DNA of 64,000 bases, from assembly GCF_900186835.1 (NCBI RefSeq), contig NZ_LT906448.1, forward strand, positions 310,001 through 374,000, in the 5' to 3' direction. A program made the translations under genes and the position numbers. This stretch comes from Pasteurella dagmatis (GTDB taxonomy: Bacteria > Pseudomonadota > Gammaproteobacteria > Enterobacterales > Pasteurellaceae). This document shows, piece after piece, positions 1 to 9,087 of the stretch (the first letter of the stretch is position 1; the number at the start of each line of letters is the position of its first letter). Below the pieces are notes generated by a model. The model saw only the letters and a program-made list of their open reading frames with translations. It had not been told where the DNA came from and searched no databases.

Positions 1-477
1 ACCCATCCCTACGCTAATAATTACCGCAACAACAGTTAATGCATCAAGGAAGGCGGATAAGAAGGCTGCACTTAAACAGAAAGAGAATGAGAGGATTATC
101 TTAGAACGAATAGAAAGGAGTAGTTTTGTAAACACAAATAGCAATAATTGTTTCATGAAATAGATACCTGCCACCATAAAGATTAATAGCAGGATTACCT
201 CGAAATTTGCCAAAATTTCAGCTTTTACATGATCCGGATGTGTCATTCCGATCGCAACAGCTTCAAGTGCTAATAAGCCACCAGGTTGTAATGGGTAACA
301 TTTTAGTGCCATTGCGAGAGTGAGAATAAATTCAGCAACTAATAACCAACCAGCTAAAAAGGGACTTACGAAAAAGAAAATAATTGGATTGATAATTAAA
401 AATACAACAATTGCAATTTTGTACCAATCAGGGCTTGTTCCTAAAAAGTTTTTTAGGAATGCTTGAGAATAACTCAT
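1..477 (-). CDS. nhaB: Na+/H+ antiporter NhaB, N-terminal part (gene runs off the window)
   Basis: This is the first 159 codons of a reverse-strand gene starting at an ATG at 477 and continuing past the window edge. The translation begins [20 protein letters not shown] and carries hydrophobic segments typical of the NhaB sodium/proton antiporter, including one with [10 protein letters not shown], which carries conserved acidic membrane residues. NhaB is an inner-membrane protein that expels Na+ in exchange for protons. The divergent neighbour is fadR, the same nhaB/fadR pairing seen in enterobacteria and Haemophilus, which supports the call. The C-terminal two thirds are outside the window, so intactness cannot be judged. 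Confidence 0.9.
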   Translation of the reverse strand, partial: MSYSQAFLKNFLGTSPDWYKIAIVVFLIINPIIFFFVSPFLAGWLLVAEFILTLAMALKCYPLQPGGLLALEAVAIGMTHPDHVKAEILANFEVILLLIFMVAGIYFMKQLLLFVFTKLLLSIRSKIILSFSFCLSAAFLSAFLDALTVVAVIISVGMG

Positions 478-585
478 TTGTACTACCACCTTAAGTTAAT
501 ATTAATTTTTAGAAAATTTTAAATATAATTATGGAATAATTGTAATATATACTGCTTTGAACGATAATACCTAATGTAACTATTT

Positions 586-601
586 TGTTAGCTACATCAC
601 A
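586..601. promoter_or_regulatory. Possible CRP-type binding site between nhaB and fadR
   Basis: The 16-mer TGTTA-N6-TCACA matches the CRP consensus TGTGA-N6-TCACA at nine of ten fixed positions and is flanked by T and A runs. It ends 28 bp before the fadR start and 109 bp from the nhaB start. Function is inferred from the motif alone. Confidence 0.35.
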
Positions 602-629
602 TTTTAAATTTTTAAATTAGAAGAAACGT

Positions 630-1355
630 ATGAATAACGATCAACCAATCTTAAAAGCACAGAGTCCGGCTGGTTTAGCGGAAGAGTATATCGTCAGAAG
701 TATCTGGAATAACCATTTTCCGCCAGGTTCCGATTTACCTGCTGAACGAGAATTAGCGGAAAAAATTGGTGTAACACGCACAACATTGCGTGAGGTATTG
801 CAGCGTTTAGCTCGTGATGGCTGGTTAAATATCCAACATGGTAAGCCAACAAAAGTAAACGATATTTGGGAAACATCGGGCTTGAACATTTTAGAAGTGC
901 TAATTCGCTTAGATAGCACCAAACTGCCAAGCTTGATTTCGAATGTGTTATCAGCAAGAACAAACATTTCTGCAATTTATATTCAAAAAGCTTTTAAATT
1001 AGAGCCTGAAAAGTCTTTAGTGCTATTTGATAATTTAGATTCATTGGAAGATACAGCAGAAGCTTATACAGAGTTTGACTATGATTTATTCCGTAAATTA
1101 GCCTTTACTTCTGATAATCCAGTTTATGGTTTAATTTTAAACAGCCTAAAAAAATTATATACTCGTGTGGGGGTGTTTTATTTCTCTAACCCAGAAGCAC
1201 GTATATTAGCGAAGAACTTTTATAGCGCATTAAGAGAGCTTTGCAAAACGCAACGTTTAGATGAGGTGAAAGACTGTATCCGTCAATACGGAAAAGACAG
1301 TGGCGTTATTTGGGTGAATATGCAAGCGTTTTTACCAGAGAATTTTGTTCAGTAA
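630..1355 (+). CDS. fadR: Fatty-acid-responsive GntR-family regulator FadR
   Basis: The 241-residue protein has an N-terminal GntR winged helix (about residues 10-75, containing [20 protein letters not shown]) and a C-terminal all-helical FadR-type acyl-CoA-binding domain. FadR represses fatty acid degradation and activates unsaturated fatty acid synthesis, releasing DNA when it binds long-chain acyl-CoA. Length matches the family (about 239 residues). The start ATG follows an AAGAAA purine run. It is divergent from nhaB, and a terminator separates it from the convergent iron-transport genes. A perfect inverted uptake sequence lies just after the stop. Confidence 0.95.
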   Translation: MNNDQPILKAQSPAGLAEEYIVRSIWNNHFPPGSDLPAERELAEKIGVTRTTLREVLQRLARDGWLNIQHGKPTKVNDIWETSGLNILEVLIRLDSTKLPSLISNVLSARTNISAIYIQKAFKLEPEKSLVLFDNLDSLEDTAEAYTEFDYDLFRKLAFTSDNPVYGLILNSLKKLYTRVGVFYFSNPEARILAKNFYSALRELCKTQRLDEVKDCIRQYGKDSGVIWVNMQAFLPENFVQ

Positions 1356-1404
1356 TATTGGCAAAATTTTCGAAAAAGTGACCGCACTTTAAACGGTCTT
1401 AAGG

Positions 1405-1447
1405 TCTGCACTTAAGTATTTTACAAATATATAAGTGCAGATTTTTT
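1405..1447. terminator. Bidirectional terminator between fadR and fbpC
   Basis: The inverted repeat TCTGCACTTA / TAAGTGCAGA (1405-1414 and 1432-1441) is followed by a T run on the plus strand. It sits between convergent genes. Confidence 0.75.
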
Positions 1448-1453
1448 ATTGCT

Positions 1454-2491
1454 CTAAATCCTAAATAAAGTGGGGTATTCACATTTGTAATTCAAGCGTA
1501 CTAGGGTTTTTATAGGGAAATTTTTCGGGCTTTGTACGCTAAAGAGTTCATCGCCAATTTGAACTTGATATTGGCAATACGGCCCTAAAAAGCGTTTTTT
1601 CACAATAATACAGCTACTATTATCGTCCTGATGAATTTGGAAACTCTGTGGGCGGACAAGCCAATGAACAGTTGAGCCAACCGGGATTGGGTCACCGTCG
1701 GAAAACGTTAAGGATTGAGTAAATTGATAATCGCCAATCGGTGACGTAAAGCCGTACTCTGAAGTGGCTTTGCAAGTTAAGTAATTTACATTTCCTAAAA
1801 ATTCAGCTACGAATTTATTCACTGGTATTTGATAAAGACTAGCGGCATCGCCAACTTGGACGATCTTTCCTTTATCCATAATCGCAAGTTTGTCTGCGAA
1901 GGCAAATGCCTCTTCTTTACTATGTGTCACAAAAATAGCTGGGATTTGTTGGCTAGTTAGGATCTCTTTAATCTCATCTATCATTTGATAACGCACTTGG
2001 CTATCAATATTTGAAAATGGCTCATCGAGTAAAAGTAAGCGAGGTTTACAAGCCAGTGCTCTAGCAATAGCCACACGTTGTTGCTGACCTCCAGATAATT
2101 CGTAAGGATAGCGATCTAATAACCCAGTTAAACGAACAAGTGCGGTCATTCTTTCGATAATTTTTTGTTTCTCGACGGCACTTTTTTGATGTAAGCCAAA
2201 GGCGATGTTTTCTCTGACAGTTAAATGTGGGAAAAGTGCATAGTCTTGAAAAATCACTCCAATTTGACGTTTTTCAACTGGTAGTTTGGCAAGGTTTTGG
2301 TTACCAAATAAAATTTCACCTTGCTGAATTTCCTGTAAACCTGCAATGGCTTTTAATAATGTTGTTTTGCCACAACCACTGGCTCCGAGCAGACATAAAA
2401 CTTCATTGCGCTCCATCTGTAAGTCTAAATTTTGTAGGACGTTTTCGCTATTATAACCACAGCTAAGTTGAGAGATTTGTAATATATTCAT
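1454..2491 (-). CDS. fbpC: Ferric iron ABC transporter, ATP-binding subunit FbpC
   Basis: This 345-residue ATPase has Walker A GASGCGKT at residues 36-43, signature LSGGQQQR at 132-139 and Walker B LLLLDEP at 152-158. A C-terminal OB-fold-like regulatory region of about 120 residues follows. The protein drives import of Fe3+ delivered by the periplasmic FbpA through the permease FbpB. The start lies 2 bp after the fbpB stop, so the two are translated together. It is the last gene of the fbpA-fbpB-fbpC operon, also called hitABC or afuABC in related bacteria. Iron as substrate is inferred from the binding protein and the Fur-like box upstream of it. Confidence 0.92.
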   Translation of the reverse strand: MNILQISQLSCGYNSENVLQNLDLQMERNEVLCLLGASGCGKTTLLKAIAGLQEIQQGEILFGNQNLAKLPVEKRQIGVIFQDYALFPHLTVRENIAFGLHQKSAVEKQKIIERMTALVRLTGLLDRYPYELSGGQQQRVAIARALACKPRLLLLDEPFSNIDSQVRYQMIDEIKEILTSQQIPAIFVTHSKEEAFAFADKLAIMDKGKIVQVGDAASLYQIPVNKFVAEFLGNVNYLTCKATSEYGFTSPIGDYQFTQSLTFSDGDPIPVGSTVHWLVRPQSFQIHQDDNSSCIIVKKRFLGPYCQYQVQIGDELFSVQSPKNFPIKTLVRLNYKCEYPTLFRI

Positions 2492-2493
2492 AA

Positions 2494-4152
2494 TTAACGT
2501 TCTTTTTCAGAATTAAGCACTAAAGAGCGAGTTAGCCAAATCACAGGTAATAGACCTACCAACACTAAAACGATAGCAGGTAATGCAGCTTGTTCTAATT
2601 GTTCATCCGAGGTGAATGTAAAAACGTGTGTCGCGAGGGTATCAAAGTTAAATGGTCTTAATAACAACGATGCATTCAGTTCTTTCATTGTTTCGATAAA
2701 AACCATCATTAATGCGGTAAAGATACCTTTTGATAATAATGGCATATGCACACGGCGTAACATATTTAATCCATTATGTCCTAGTGTCCGACTTGCCATA
2801 TCTAATGATGGCGAGATTTTTTGGAATGAGGTTTCAATTCCACCGATTGCCATTGCTGAGAAACGTATAGTGTAAGCTGAAATTAAGGCAAACATTGAAC
2901 CTGAGAAAATTAAGCCAACAGGCGATATACCAAAGGACTTCAGAATGTCATTAACTAAATGATCTGCTCCGGTATAAGGGATCAAAATTCCGATAGCTAA
3001 TACAGTTCCTGGAATAGCATAGCCTTGTGCAGAAAGTTGTAATCCATATTGGGCTATATGTTGTTGAGAAACAGATTTTTGCAATGAAAGACGGTTAAAA
3101 AAGTGTAAAAATAACGCAAGTAACACACAAATCACAGCTGCAATACTTGAGCTAGAAAGACTATGATATGCGTATTTTAGAAAATTATCTGTTTGTGTCA
3201 TATCAAAATAAGACACTGACCAATAAATTAATTTGAGGAACGGAATGAAGAATGCAACACTCACTAAGCCCCAACAATATATTTGTGCGAGCCATAATTT
3301 TATACCTAAAAGTGGTTTTAACGTATGTTTCTTTTCATAGCCTCGTTGGTAAGTTTTTTGTTTATAACGACTATAACGTTCTAGCCAAATCAAGCTGAAA
3401 ATCATAAATAGCATCAGTAGTGAAATTTGGCTTGCTGAACCTAAATCACCATAACCTAGCCAAGTATCATAAATAGCGGTGGTTAGTGTTGGAATAGCGA
3501 AATAGTATACAGTACCAAAATCCCCTAATGTTTCCATTGCTACAAGTGATGCGCCAATTGCCATCGCAGGACGAATGAGTGGTAGAGTAACTTTTTTGAA
3601 TAAATAGAAGGCGTTTGCGCCTAATGTTTTTGCACTGTGTATAAGATTTTCAGATTGTTCAAGTAAGGCGACACGAACAAGTAAGAAAATATAAGGATAA
3701 AGCACAAATGCAAGCACAAAACAAGCACCACCTAGTGAGCGAATTGTCGGAAACCAATAATCTTGTGGTGTGGTCCAGCCAAATAATTGGCGTAAGAAAG
3801 ACTGAAGCGGACCCGCATAATCGAGTAAATCAGTATATAAATAGCCTACTAAATAAGCCGGCATTGCGAGGGGTAAACAAAGTACCCACTGTAAGGTTTT
3901 TTGTCCTTTAAATTGGTAAGTCGAAATAATCCAAGCCGCAGGAATAGCAAAAGCTAAGCTTAAAAAGACAGTACCTAACACAAGAAGAAGAGAATTTAAA
4001 CTGTAATCGGTAAGAACTGTTTTCCAAAGGTGTTGGATATTGTGCCAATCAGCCAGCCAAGACTGATAAAAAATAGAGAGTAAAGGAAGAAGGAAGTACA
4101 GCACAATGAAAAGTGCGGTCAAATTCCAAAGCGTTTTCTTGAAGCTAAACAT
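2494..4152 (-). CDS. fbpB: Ferric iron ABC transporter, fused permease FbpB
   Basis: The 552-residue protein has about twelve membrane segments and two copies of the binding-protein-dependent permease domain. Each copy carries an EAA-type loop: AKTLGANAFYLFKKVTLPLI in the first half and ASRTLGHNGLNMLRRVHMPL in the second. This tandem permease arrangement is typical of the FbpB/HitB iron transporters. It forms the inner-membrane channel for Fe3+ and docks FbpC through the two loops. It lies between fbpA and fbpC, separated from fbpA by a strong hairpin. A perfect uptake sequence (4111-4119) is embedded near the 5' end of the coding region. Confidence 0.92.
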   Translation of the reverse strand: MFSFKKTLWNLTALFIVLYFLLPLLSIFYQSWLADWHNIQHLWKTVLTDYSLNSLLLVLGTVFLSLAFAIPAAWIISTYQFKGQKTLQWVLCLPLAMPAYLVGYLYTDLLDYAGPLQSFLRQLFGWTTPQDYWFPTIRSLGGACFVLAFVLYPYIFLLVRVALLEQSENLIHSAKTLGANAFYLFKKVTLPLIRPAMAIGASLVAMETLGDFGTVYYFAIPTLTTAIYDTWLGYGDLGSASQISLLMLFMIFSLIWLERYSRYKQKTYQRGYEKKHTLKPLLGIKLWLAQIYCWGLVSVAFFIPFLKLIYWSVSYFDMTQTDNFLKYAYHSLSSSSIAAVICVLLALFLHFFNRLSLQKSVSQQHIAQYGLQLSAQGYAIPGTVLAIGILIPYTGADHLVNDILKSFGISPVGLIFSGSMFALISAYTIRFSAMAIGGIETSFQKISPSLDMASRTLGHNGLNMLRRVHMPLLSKGIFTALMMVFIETMKELNASLLLRPFNFDTLATHVFTFTSDEQLEQAALPAIVLVLVGLLPVIWLTRSLVLNSEKER

Positions 4153-4179
4153 CTTATAATCGTAGGTTACTATAATATC

Positions 4180-4207
4180 TTAAGGGCGACTTGATAGCCG
4201 CCCTTAA
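4180..4207 (-). promoter_or_regulatory. Intercistronic hairpin between fbpA and fbpB
   Basis: The arms TTAAGGGCG and CGCCCTTAA form a perfect 9-bp stem with a 10-nt loop. There is no clear U run after the stem on the reverse strand. It therefore looks more like a 3' stabiliser or partial attenuator that would give more FbpA than FbpB/FbpC than a full terminator. Confidence 0.6.
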
Positions 4208-4229
4208 ATTTAATAATTAGAACAATAAA

Positions 4230-5243
4230 TTAAAGATCAAATTTTACTTCGTCAATTAATTTTAATGCTTTGTCATAGTTTTCTGCTATTTTTTCTAATG
4301 CAATACTGTCAGCCTTGAAATCTCCCCAAGAAGCAACCAGTTTAGAACGTTCAACACCCGGTTTAACAGGGAATTCGTGGTTTAATTCAGCATATAAATG
4401 TTGTGCTTTGTCACCGCTTAGGTATTCAAGTAATTTCACTGCATTAGCTTTATTTGGTGCGTGTTTTGCAACAACCACACCACTAATGTTGACGTGGGTA
4501 CCGTGAGCTTTTTGGTTAGGGAAGTTTAAATAAACCGCTTCTGCCCAACTACGTTGTTTTTCATCGTCTAACATTTTACCGAAGTAGTAGCTGTTACCTA
4601 ATGAGTAGTCACAGATACCTTCTTTGATTGCTTTTACTTGGTCTCGGTCTCCACCTTGTGGCTTTTGCGCCAAATTAGCTTTTAAACCTGTTAAAAATTC
4701 TTTTGCTTTTTCTTCACCATCGTGTGCAATGATTGAGGCAACTAATGAAACGTTATAAGCATTTTTACCAGAACGTACACATACTTTACCTTTGTATTCT
4801 GGTTTTGCTAAATCATAGTATGAAAAATCAGCTGGTAATTTACCCACGCGATCTTTAGAGGTATAAATTACACGAGCACGAGATGTTAATGCAAACCACT
4901 CATCTTTTGAATCACGGAATTGTGCTGGAATATTTTTCTCAAGAACTTCACTATGAATTGGTTGTGCTAAACCTGATTTGACAAGTTCCATCACTCGGCT
5001 AATATCAACAGTTAATAGCACGTCTGCTGGACTTAATTCTCCTTCGCGTTTTACGCGATCGACTAAACCTTTATCAGCAAAAATCACGTTTACTTTAATG
5101 CCAGTATCTTTTTCGAAGTCTTTTAACATTGGCTCGATCAAGTATGGTTGGCGGTAAGAATAAACATTGACTTCATTTGCAGCTAGAGCTGAAGTAGAAA
5201 TAACAGCGGATAAAGCTAATGCAAGTGTTGAGATTTTTTTCAT
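4230..5243 (-). CDS. fbpA: Periplasmic ferric iron-binding protein FbpA
   Basis: The 337-residue protein starts with a Sec signal peptide (MKKISTLALALSAVISTSALA, cleavage near residue 21). The mature protein follows the bacterial ferric-binding (transferrin-like, SBP family) pattern. The YSLGNSYYFGKML segment holds the adjacent tyrosines that ligate iron in this family, and an N-terminal YSYRQP motif suggests the Mannheimia/FutA type rather than the Neisseria type. The ATG at 5243 is preferred over the GTG at 5249 because an AGAGGAA ribosome site lies 7 nt before the ATG. It heads the fbpABC operon below a Fur-like box. Confidence 0.92.
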   Translation of the reverse strand: MKKISTLALALSAVISTSALAANEVNVYSYRQPYLIEPMLKDFEKDTGIKVNVIFADKGLVDRVKREGELSPADVLLTVDISRVMELVKSGLAQPIHSEVLEKNIPAQFRDSKDEWFALTSRARVIYTSKDRVGKLPADFSYYDLAKPEYKGKVCVRSGKNAYNVSLVASIIAHDGEEKAKEFLTGLKANLAQKPQGGDRDQVKAIKEGICDYSLGNSYYFGKMLDDEKQRSWAEAVYLNFPNQKAHGTHVNISGVVVAKHAPNKANAVKLLEYLSGDKAQHLYAELNHEFPVKPGVERSKLVASWGDFKADSIALEKIAENYDKALKLIDEVKFDL

Positions 5244-5277
5244 AATCACATTCCTCTGATGAGCGATTTTGGGTTAA

Positions 5278-5286
5278 AAGTGCGGT
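5278..5286 (+). repeat. DNA uptake sequence upstream of fbpA
   Basis: A perfect AAGTGCGGT 9-mer lies in the fbpA leader, 35 bp upstream of its ATG. It is one of about thirty in the window. Confidence 0.9.
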
Positions 5287-5316
5287 CAATTTAACCAATA
5301 ATTTGATTTAAGTCAA

Positions 5317-5331
5317 TGAGAATTATTTTTA
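5317..5331. promoter_or_regulatory. Fur-like iron box upstream of fbpABC
   Basis: The 15-mer TGAGAATTATTTTTA matches the 7-1-7 Fur consensus TGATAATnATTATCA at 11 of 14 fixed positions. It sits 74 bp upstream of the fbpA ATG. Repression by Fur under iron-replete conditions fits the function of the operon. Confidence 0.65.
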
Positions 5332-5332
5332 T

Positions 5333-5650
5333 TTATCTTATTGATAGCGATTTTATGCCCATCCCATGTAAGATGTTTACCTTTGCAATAGTTTTAATTC
5401 CTACAGGAATAAACTTCTTTAAGCGCTGAATCTGCAGTGTTGTGTATACTTGAAATATAATGTTCTGTAGCTTGAGGGATAAAAATGGTATGACCTCGGT
5501 ACAAATGGGACTTTTTAGCATCACATAGACATCATGCTCACCTTGAGACCCTTTATGCAGTATTTACCAATTGTCTTTAATACAGTATTGAATATTAATT
5601 TTTCTCGGTATTTGGGAAAGTTGAATAGGTTTGTTTAAATAATCCATTAG
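5333..5650 (-). pseudogene. Possible decayed gene remnant, function unknown
   Basis: This stretch between fbpA and dmsD has no intact gene. On the reverse strand, short open segments in different frames look protein-like. One frame contains HTIFIPQATEHYISSIHNTA and, after a stop, KGKHLTWDGHKIAINK. Another frame is open for 63 codons. A second stop interrupts the most upstream segment. The pattern suggests a gene broken by frameshifts and stops, but I do not recognise the family. It could also be non-coding sequence. Confidence 0.25.
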
Positions 5651-5718
5651 TTAGCTCTTTTCATAATAAAACGATACCGCTTATAATCGTTCATTATCAT
5701 CTTAATATAGGTAATGCT

Positions 5719-6318
5719 ATGGAAATGACATTAATTTCAAATTTGGGGCGCATTTTAGGTTCTCTTTTTTACAGCGCTCCCACTTCAAAGCAGAATTTAC
5801 CGCTACTTTCTTTTTTCAAATTAGGGGATTGGCAAGCTGATTGCGTTTTTTTGTCACGAGAAACTACACAGCAAATTCAGGAATATTTTTCAGAATTTGA
5901 ACTTGAGCAATTAGAAGAAGAATATCAACGCCTTTTTATTGGTCCTCACGCACTTGCTGTCGCCCCTTGGGGATCTGTGTATTTAGATAAAGAAGAGGTG
6001 ATTTTTGGTGATTCTTTGCTTGCGATGCGTACTTTCTTACAAGAAAACGGTATTGAGTTTACATCAGATAATCATGAGCCAGAAGATCATTTTGGTCTGA
6101 TGTTAATGTTATCTGCTTATTTAGCTGAACAATATCCTGATAAATTAGCCTTTTTTTGGGGGGAGCATTTCTTAACTTGGGGTTACCGTTTTTTAACTCT
6201 TTTACAGGCACAGCCAAAAAGTTTCTATGTTGGATTGGCGATTTTAACAGAGCAGTTTTTATTACATTATCATAGACAATTGTCTGTTGTTGTGGCTGAA
6301 GTTCAACTTTATCGGTAG
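5719..6318 (+). CDS. dmsD: Tat proofreading chaperone DmsD (TorD family)
   Basis: The 199-residue protein belongs to the TorD/DmsD chaperone family and contains its diagnostic motif EPEDHFGLMLMLSAYL near residues 114-129. DmsD binds the twin-arginine leader of the catalytic subunit of DMSO reductase (DmsA) in the cytoplasm and holds it until the molybdenum cofactor is loaded. The dms structural genes are not in this window. It is alone between an apparent gene remnant and a shared terminator. The start MEMT could also be the second Met two codons later. Confidence 0.85.
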   Translation: MEMTLISNLGRILGSLFYSAPTSKQNLPLLSFFKLGDWQADCVFLSRETTQQIQEYFSEFELEQLEEEYQRLFIGPHALAVAPWGSVYLDKEEVIFGDSLLAMRTFLQENGIEFTSDNHEPEDHFGLMLMLSAYLAEQYPDKLAFFWGEHFLTWGYRFLTLLQAQPKSFYVGLAILTEQFLLHYHRQLSVVVAEVQLYR

Positions 6319-6349
6319 AAGGCCTAGTTTTCTCAATAAATAGTAATAA

Positions 6350-6383
6350 AAAAAGCAGATATTTTTGATATCCGCTTTTTTTG
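6350..6383. terminator. Bidirectional terminator between dmsD and alaA
   Basis: A nearly perfect inverted repeat (AAAAAGC, mismatch, GATAT / ATATC, mismatch, GCTTTTT) is flanked by A and T runs. It lies between two convergent genes. Confidence 0.8.
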
Positions 6384-6395
6384 TCAAAAAAATCA

Positions 6396-7610
6396 TTATT
6401 GATGATAATGCTCTAAGAAGCGAGCTAATCGATTTAAAGCATCTTCAATTTGGTGAGCATAAGGTAATGTTACAATACGGAAATGATCGGGAGAGTGCCA
6501 ATTAAAGCCACGACCGTGAACTAATAATACTTTTTCTTGACTCAATAAATCAAATACCATTTTTTCATCGTCGTAGATATTAAATTTCTTAATATCAATT
6601 TTCGGGAACATATACATTGCGCCTTGTGGTTTCACGCAACTTATCCCAGGAATTTGATTAATAAGCTCATATGCTTTATTACGCTGTTCTAACAAGCGAC
6701 CACCTGGTAGAATAAACTCGTTAATGCTTTGGTAGCCACCTAATGCAGTTTGAATGGCGTGTTGCATTGGTACGTTAGCACATAAACGCATTGAAGCTAG
6801 CATATCTAAACCTTCAATATAGCCAGCTGCTGCACGTTTTGGACCATTTAAAATCATCCAACCTTGACGGAAACCTGCCACACGGTAAGCTTTTGATAAG
6901 CCGTTAAAAGTTACTGTCAATAAATCAGGTGCTAATGCTGCAATGTGGTGGTGGATTGCATCATCATATAAAATCTTGTCGTAAATTTCGTCCGCAAAAA
7001 TAATCAATTCATTTTGGCGTGCTACTTCAATAATATCTAAAAGCAATTCTTTGCTATATACCGCACCCGTTGGGTTATTTGGGTTGATGATCACAATTGC
7101 TTTAGTGCGACTTGAGATTTTACTTTTAATATCACTCACATCAGGGAACCAGTTGGCTTCTTCATCACATAAGTAATGTACTGGTTTGCCACCAGCTAAT
7201 GTCGCAGCTGCTGTCCAAAGCGGGTAGTCTGGCATTGGAATTAATACTTCATCTCCGTCATTTAATAAGGCTTGTAATGACATTGTAATTAATTCAGACA
7301 CTCCATTACCGATGTAAACATCATTTACTGTTGCCCCATGAATACCTTTTGATTGGTAATATTGCACAATAGCTTTACGTGCTGAATATAAACCTTTTGA
7401 GTCACAATAACCTTGTGCAGTTGGTAGATTACGGATAACGTCAACTAGAATTTCATCAGGTGCTTCGAAACCAAAGGGCGCAGGGTTACCGATATTTAAT
7501 TTTAAAATTTTATGCCCTTCTTCTTCAAGGCGAAGTGCTTCTTTGTGAACAGGTCCACGAATATCGTAGCAAACGTGTTCTAATTTATCTGATTTTGGAA
7601 AATGAGCCAT
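6396..7610 (-). CDS. alaA: Alanine-synthesising aminotransferase AlaA
   Basis: The 404-residue protein is a fold-type I PLP aminotransferase matching AlaA (formerly YfbQ) in length and in motifs. INPNNPTGAVYS binds the cofactor ring region, FADEIYDKI supplies the Asp/Tyr contacts, and NGLSKAYRVAGFRQGW contains the PLP-binding lysine. AlaA makes alanine from pyruvate using glutamate as amino donor. It is transcribed alone, divergent from menF, with an uptake sequence in the shared upstream region. Confidence 0.9.
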   Translation of the reverse strand: MAHFPKSDKLEHVCYDIRGPVHKEALRLEEEGHKILKLNIGNPAPFGFEAPDEILVDVIRNLPTAQGYCDSKGLYSARKAIVQYYQSKGIHGATVNDVYIGNGVSELITMSLQALLNDGDEVLIPMPDYPLWTAAATLAGGKPVHYLCDEEANWFPDVSDIKSKISSRTKAIVIINPNNPTGAVYSKELLLDIIEVARQNELIIFADEIYDKILYDDAIHHHIAALAPDLLTVTFNGLSKAYRVAGFRQGWMILNGPKRAAAGYIEGLDMLASMRLCANVPMQHAIQTALGGYQSINEFILPGGRLLEQRNKAYELINQIPGISCVKPQGAMYMFPKIDIKKFNIYDDEKMVFDLLSQEKVLLVHGRGFNWHSPDHFRIVTLPYAHQIEDALNRLARFLEHYHQ

Positions 7611-7779
7611 AGGAAGACCTTATGTTTGCGTGCTAAAAATAATGATTTTGAACAAAATAACGACACTTTACGCTTATTTTTTTAAGGAGAAAAGATTTTG
7701 TAAAAATTTCTATTAAAGTGCGGTAGAATTAGCACTTATTTTTAACTTATTTTTTAGTCAAAGACAACGCTTTTTAAAT

Positions 7780-9078
7780 ATGGATAACTTGCAATTAATT
7801 AAAGCGAAACTTATTGAGCAACTTGAGGCTTATCAACCAAATGGACAAGATGATATTGCGGTATTTGAGTATCAGATGAATACGGATATTGTTTTGTTGT
7901 CTTGGTTGAAATCGCAGCAAGTTTATCCACAATTTTATTTGAATATTCGAAATAATTCAGCAAAATGGGCATGTGTTGGAAAGGTGCGATCGTTTTCTGA
8001 AGTCAGCCAAGCCCAGCAATTTGTTGAAAAATATGATTTACCTTTAGTTGGTGGTTTACAATTTTACGGAAAAACCTTGTTTATTTTGCCTCGTTTATTG
8101 TTACAACAAACACAAACTGGAATTTTCGTATCACTTTATTTGAATGCGAAACATTTTGTCGAAGAAAAAGCACAAGCATTAGCTTGTTTAGACACTTTTG
8201 AAAAATTGACCGCACTTAATGAGATTAAGCAGTCAATTAAATTGATTTCACAAAAAGCAAATCAAGCACAATGGTGTGAATGGGTAGAGCTTGGGCTTGC
8301 TAAAATTAAGCAAGGTGAATTGAGTAAAATTGTTTTGGCAAATGAAAATTGTTTTGAAACCTCAAACCTATTAAATGAAAAAGATTTTCTTGCTCAAAGT
8401 GAACGTTATAATTTGGGTTGTTATCATTTCTTATTTGCAGAAGAACCAAATAAGGCATTTATTGGTTCAAGTCCCGAGTTATTATATCGTCGTCAAGGTA
8501 ATTTACTCAAAACAGAAGCTCTTGCGGGCACTGCATTTATGAGCGATGATGAAGAACAAAATCAGCAGCAGAGCGATTGGTTGTTACACGATCCAAAAAA
8601 TGAATATGAAAATCGTCTTGTTGTAGATGGAATTTGTCAGAATTTAGAACCATTTGTACAGCATATTGAAGTGGAAAAAGTGGAGCTGAAAAAACTACGT
8701 AAAGTACAACATTTGCGTCGTAAAATTTCAGCAGTATTAAATCCAGATTGTGGCGATACACAATTGTTACACGCAATGCATCCAACCGCAGCAATCGCAG
8801 GTTTGCCTCAATTAGAAGCGAAACAAGCGCTACGAAAATTGGAAAATTTTGACCGCGCTTGGTATGCCGGCACGCTTGGTTTTATGAGTAAAATGCAAGC
8901 AGATTTTTGCGTGACGATTCGCTCCGCCTTTATTGAACAAATGGATAATCAAAGTAAACTTTGTGTTTTTGCTGGGGCAGGGATTGTAGAAGGCTCGATA
9001 CCTTTATTAGAATGGCGAGAAATAGAACGAAAAGCGATAGGCCTTGTTTCATTGTTACAACAAAATAAATCAGAATAG
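7780..9078 (+). CDS. menF: Isochorismate synthase MenF
   Basis: The 432-residue protein carries the chorismate-binding enzyme fold in its C-terminal 260 residues. Motifs include KIVLANE (with the lysine that activates water), LAGTAFMSDDEEQN, HPTAAIAGLP and FAGAGIVEGSIPLLEWREIE. MenF converts chorismate to isochorismate, the first committed step of menaquinone synthesis. It heads a menF-menD-menH cluster with 9 bp to menD. Menaquinone serves anaerobic respiration, consistent with dmsD nearby. An inverted uptake sequence lies inside the gene at 8209. Confidence 0.93.
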   Translation: MDNLQLIKAKLIEQLEAYQPNGQDDIAVFEYQMNTDIVLLSWLKSQQVYPQFYLNIRNNSAKWACVGKVRSFSEVSQAQQFVEKYDLPLVGGLQFYGKTLFILPRLLLQQTQTGIFVSLYLNAKHFVEEKAQALACLDTFEKLTALNEIKQSIKLISQKANQAQWCEWVELGLAKIKQGELSKIVLANENCFETSNLLNEKDFLAQSERYNLGCYHFLFAEEPNKAFIGSSPELLYRRQGNLLKTEALAGTAFMSDDEEQNQQQSDWLLHDPKNEYENRLVVDGICQNLEPFVQHIEVEKVELKKLRKVQHLRRKISAVLNPDCGDTQLLHAMHPTAAIAGLPQLEAKQALRKLENFDRAWYAGTLGFMSKMQADFCVTIRSAFIEQMDNQSKLCVFAGAGIVEGSIPLLEWREIERKAIGLVSLLQQNKSE

Positions 9079-9087
9079 GGAACAGAT

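Noticed and set aside
5684-5702. Second Fur box just upstream of dmsD
   Set aside because: The best alignment to the 19-bp consensus is only about half matched, no better than AT-rich background.
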